From positions 4,459 to 12,103 of the forward strand of contig DPBR01000059.1 in assembly GCA_003516865.1 (NCBI GenBank): DNA of 7,645 bases. Reading direction: 5' to 3'. A model generated the notes under the pieces. That model searched no databases and was not told where the DNA came from. It saw only the letters and a list, made by a program, of their open reading frames with translations. This document shows, in pieces, positions 6,204-7,645 of the stretch (the stretch's first letter is position 1; each line of letters opens with the position of its first letter). The DNA is from Oscillospiraceae bacterium. Its GTDB lineage: Bacteria > Bacillota > Clostridia > Oscillospirales > Ruminococcaceae. The translations under genes and the position numbers were made by a program.

Positions 6204-7391
6204 TTATTGTCCGTTATAGCTCAGAAGCTTGGACTTATCCCAGACGCTGCCCGACCACGAACTCTTGATTATATCATAATAGTAGTCAAACAGTTTGGGC
6301 TGATAGTTTCGATAAGCCTTTGAAGTGTCAACCTCCTCGCTTTCGCCCTCGCGAACCTTGCGTGCAAAGAGAACCCAGCGGGTATCAACCTCGCGGCCGA
6401 GCGGCCACCAGCAGGTTGAAAGCGTGAGAAGCTCGTCGCCATAGGTGAGGTCGACATCGGTGAAGAACCAGCTTCTGTCCATAACGTTAATTATAAAATT
6501 GTTGAAATCGTCAACATCGGCGAATTTCGTCTTGTTAACATAGCTAAACACTTCTCCGTAAGTAGGATTTGTGTTTACAACCATACCCGCGAAAATCTTG
6601 TAAGTCTGACTGCCGCCGTCGGGTGTCGCCATCATAATCGTGGGGTGAACCTTGTAGAACGCGATAGGTTCGCGGGAAGCGTCGTTGGGAACGTAGCTGT
6701 TGACGTAAGCAAAAAATTCTCCCGTATGCATATTATGCCCGAAAAGAATAGTATTGTCGTCGGTTCCGTCCCATGTATTTCTGTAACTCGAAAAAATAGT
6801 TCCCGAAACAGATTCTTCCTTGTTTATGTCGTGAGTGAGGTAATACGAATTATCCGGACCGATAACAACCGGATTGTTTATAAGCGTGCCGGTAATCTTA
6901 ATCCAAGCCCTTACGTCGGGGTTAATTTCCTTAAGCGCGTCGAAATCGATATCGAGCGGCGTGTTTACAACGGGTGTGAGGTCGATAATTTCAGGTTCTT
7001 CGGTACCCGCCGACGTAACCTCCGTCATAATCGGATTTTCAATCTGAGCGGGAACGGTATACGACCCCTGAAGCGAGGAATCGACCGTTTCTCCCGCTAT
7101 GCTTATGATGTTGTTGTTGACTCTCGCGCCTTCTTTAAGGCTGAAAAGCTGCCAGCCGAGGAAAACAAGCGAACCGATAAGCGCCGCGACTGCGAACAGC
7201 AAAAACGCCTTTCTTGCCTTTTCGCCGTTTGAATCTCCCGCCTGCGGGAGAATATTTGAAATAAATTTCGCAAATCCGGTTTTCTTAGCGGATTTTCTTC
7301 CCTTAATCTTATCTGCCGAAGAATTATGAGATTTTTCGGCGGGTCTGCGCGAACCGGTTCCCCTGCTGCCGAAATCGTCAAGATTAGCCAT
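6204..7391 (-). CDS. srtB: Class B sortase, first in tandem, with long stalk
   Basis: A 395-residue sortase, the largest of the three. The cytoplasmic tail (residues 1-60) is basic and Ser-rich (GSRRPAEKSHNSSADKIKGRKSAKK, split by the membrane-proximal motif ILPQAGD...EKARKAFLL). The membrane helix is about 61-83. A stalk of some 60 residues follows (about 84-145, acidic and Thr/Pro-rich, e.g. EEPEIIDLTPVVNTP), longer than in the other two. The catalytic domain has His219 (LFGHNM), Cys327 (TLSTC) and Arg338 (DTRWVLFAR), with a 108-residue His-Cys span typical of class B. The C-terminal extension of 57 residues carries VREGESEEVDTSKAY, FDYYYDI and WSGSVWDKS. Start: ATG at 7391 has AGGAGG (7406-7401) 9 nt upstream, the best ribosome site in the window. 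It begins 36 nt after cinA and probably opens the surface-protein operon. Substrate not identifiable. Confidence 0.92.
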   Translation of the reverse strand: MANLDDFGSRGTGSRRPAEKSHNSSADKIKGRKSAKKTGFAKFISNILPQAGDSNGEKARKAFLLFAVAALIGSLVFLGWQLFSLKEGARVNNNIISIAGETVDSSLQGSYTVPAQIENPIMTEVTSAGTEEPEIIDLTPVVNTPLDIDFDALKEINPDVRAWIKITGTLINNPVVIGPDNSYYLTHDINKEESVSGTIFSSYRNTWDGTDDNTILFGHNMHTGEFFAYVNSYVPNDASREPIAFYKVHPTIMMATPDGGSQTYKIFAGMVVNTNPTYGEVFSYVNKTKFADVDDFNNFIINVMDRSWFFTDVDLTYGDELLTLSTCWWPLGREVDTRWVLFARKVREGESEEVDTSKAYRNYQPKLFDYYYDIIKSSWSGSVWDKSKLLSYNGQ

Positions 7392-7400
7392 TTTTTCTAT

Positions 7401-7406
7401 CCTCCT
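7401..7406 (-). promoter_or_regulatory. Ribosome binding site of the first sortase gene (AGGAGG)
   Basis: On the minus strand CAGGAGGATAGAAAAAATG contains a full consensus AGGAGG 9 nt before the ATG at 7391. It fixes the start of the 395-residue sortase and predicts strong translation of the first gene in the operon. Confidence 0.85.
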
Positions 7407-7427
7407 GATAAAACGTCATATATATAC

Positions 7428-7645
7428 TTATCCGAAATCTTTTTTTATTGTCGATAAAAGCCGTTCAAGCGCCGTTTTGCAGGCTTCCGCCCTGACGCGT
7501 TCCCTGTCGCCCGTGAACGCAAAGCGCTGCGGAAAAACGTCTTTCGGCGAGCAAACCGCGATAAAAACCTCGCCGACGGGGTGTTCGGGGCTGCCGCCGG
7601 ACGGACCCGCAACTCCCGTTGTCGAAACCGCATAGTCCGCTCCCG
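7428..7645 (-). CDS. cinA: CinA C-terminal domain protein (NMN amidohydrolase type), 3' end only
   Basis: The last 71 codons of a gene entering from the right edge, read from base 7643 to the TAA at 7430-7428. The peptide carries the CinA C-terminal signature STTGVAGPSGG, then HPVGEVFIAV, then FTGDRERVRAEACKTALERLL. In this family the domain hydrolyses nicotinamide mononucleotide to nicotinate mononucleotide (PncC activity), salvaging pyridine nucleotides in the cytoplasm. Whether the N-terminal molybdopterin-binding-like domain of full CinA is present cannot be seen, so the gene could be a stand-alone pncC. A different frame over the same bases is also open but has an Arg-rich composition typical of a shadow. 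cinA usually lies in housekeeping neighbourhoods; here it precedes the sortase operon by 36 nt with no obvious terminator between. Confidence 0.92.
   Translation of the reverse strand, partial: GADYAVSTTGVAGPSGGSPEHPVGEVFIAVCSPKDVFPQRFAFTGDRERVRAEACKTALERLLSTIKKDFG

Noticed and set aside
7445..7633. Minus-strand 62-residue Arg-rich frame
   Set aside because: It overlaps the CinA frame, which has a clear family signature, so this is a shadow.

Overview
The window looks like a chromosomal segment of a low-to-mid GC Gram-positive anaerobe of the class Clostridia, most likely a gut or rumen type related to Ruminococcus/Oscillospiraceae. The evidence is strong purine-rich Shine-Dalgarno sites, a lipoprotein with a Gram-positive-style short lipobox signal, several membrane-anchored class B sortases, and a SpoIID/LytB-domain protein. 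The genus is an inference from gene content only; no rRNA or other marker is present to settle it.

Left part, plus strand (1-2488): the 3' end of prfB (peptide chain release factor 2), then a 23S rRNA uracil-5-methyltransferase of the RumA/RlmD type only 2 nt downstream, then a small lipoprotein gene 5 nt after that. These three look like one transcription unit. A 144-nt gap follows, carrying an extended -10 promoter, then a 50-codon gene for a very charged small protein and a bidirectional hairpin terminator (about 2492-2519).

Right part, minus strand, read from 7645 down to 2521: the 3' end of cinA (CinA C-terminal/NMN amidohydrolase domain), three consecutive class B sortase genes, and a secreted SpoIID/LytB-domain protein. 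Gaps are 36, 24-27, 34 and 7 nt, so the sortases and SpoIID-like gene are almost certainly one operon, perhaps cotranscribed with cinA. The two halves of the window converge on the shared terminator.

The most interesting part is the cell-surface operon. All three sortases keep the His-Cys-Arg triad. They share a cytoplasmic motif just before the membrane helix and a C-terminal extension of about 56-76 residues beyond the catalytic Arg, which the classic S. aureus SrtB lacks. The final gene encodes an N-terminally anchored SpoIID-like domain held away from the membrane by a 77-residue almost pure serine linker, encoded by about 12.5 copies of an 18-bp tandem repeat. No protein with a recognisable sortase sorting signal is encoded in the window, so the substrates must lie elsewhere. 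A plausible reading is a cell-envelope module in which a peptidoglycan-acting protein on a long Ser tether works together with several sortases. That joint role is an inference.
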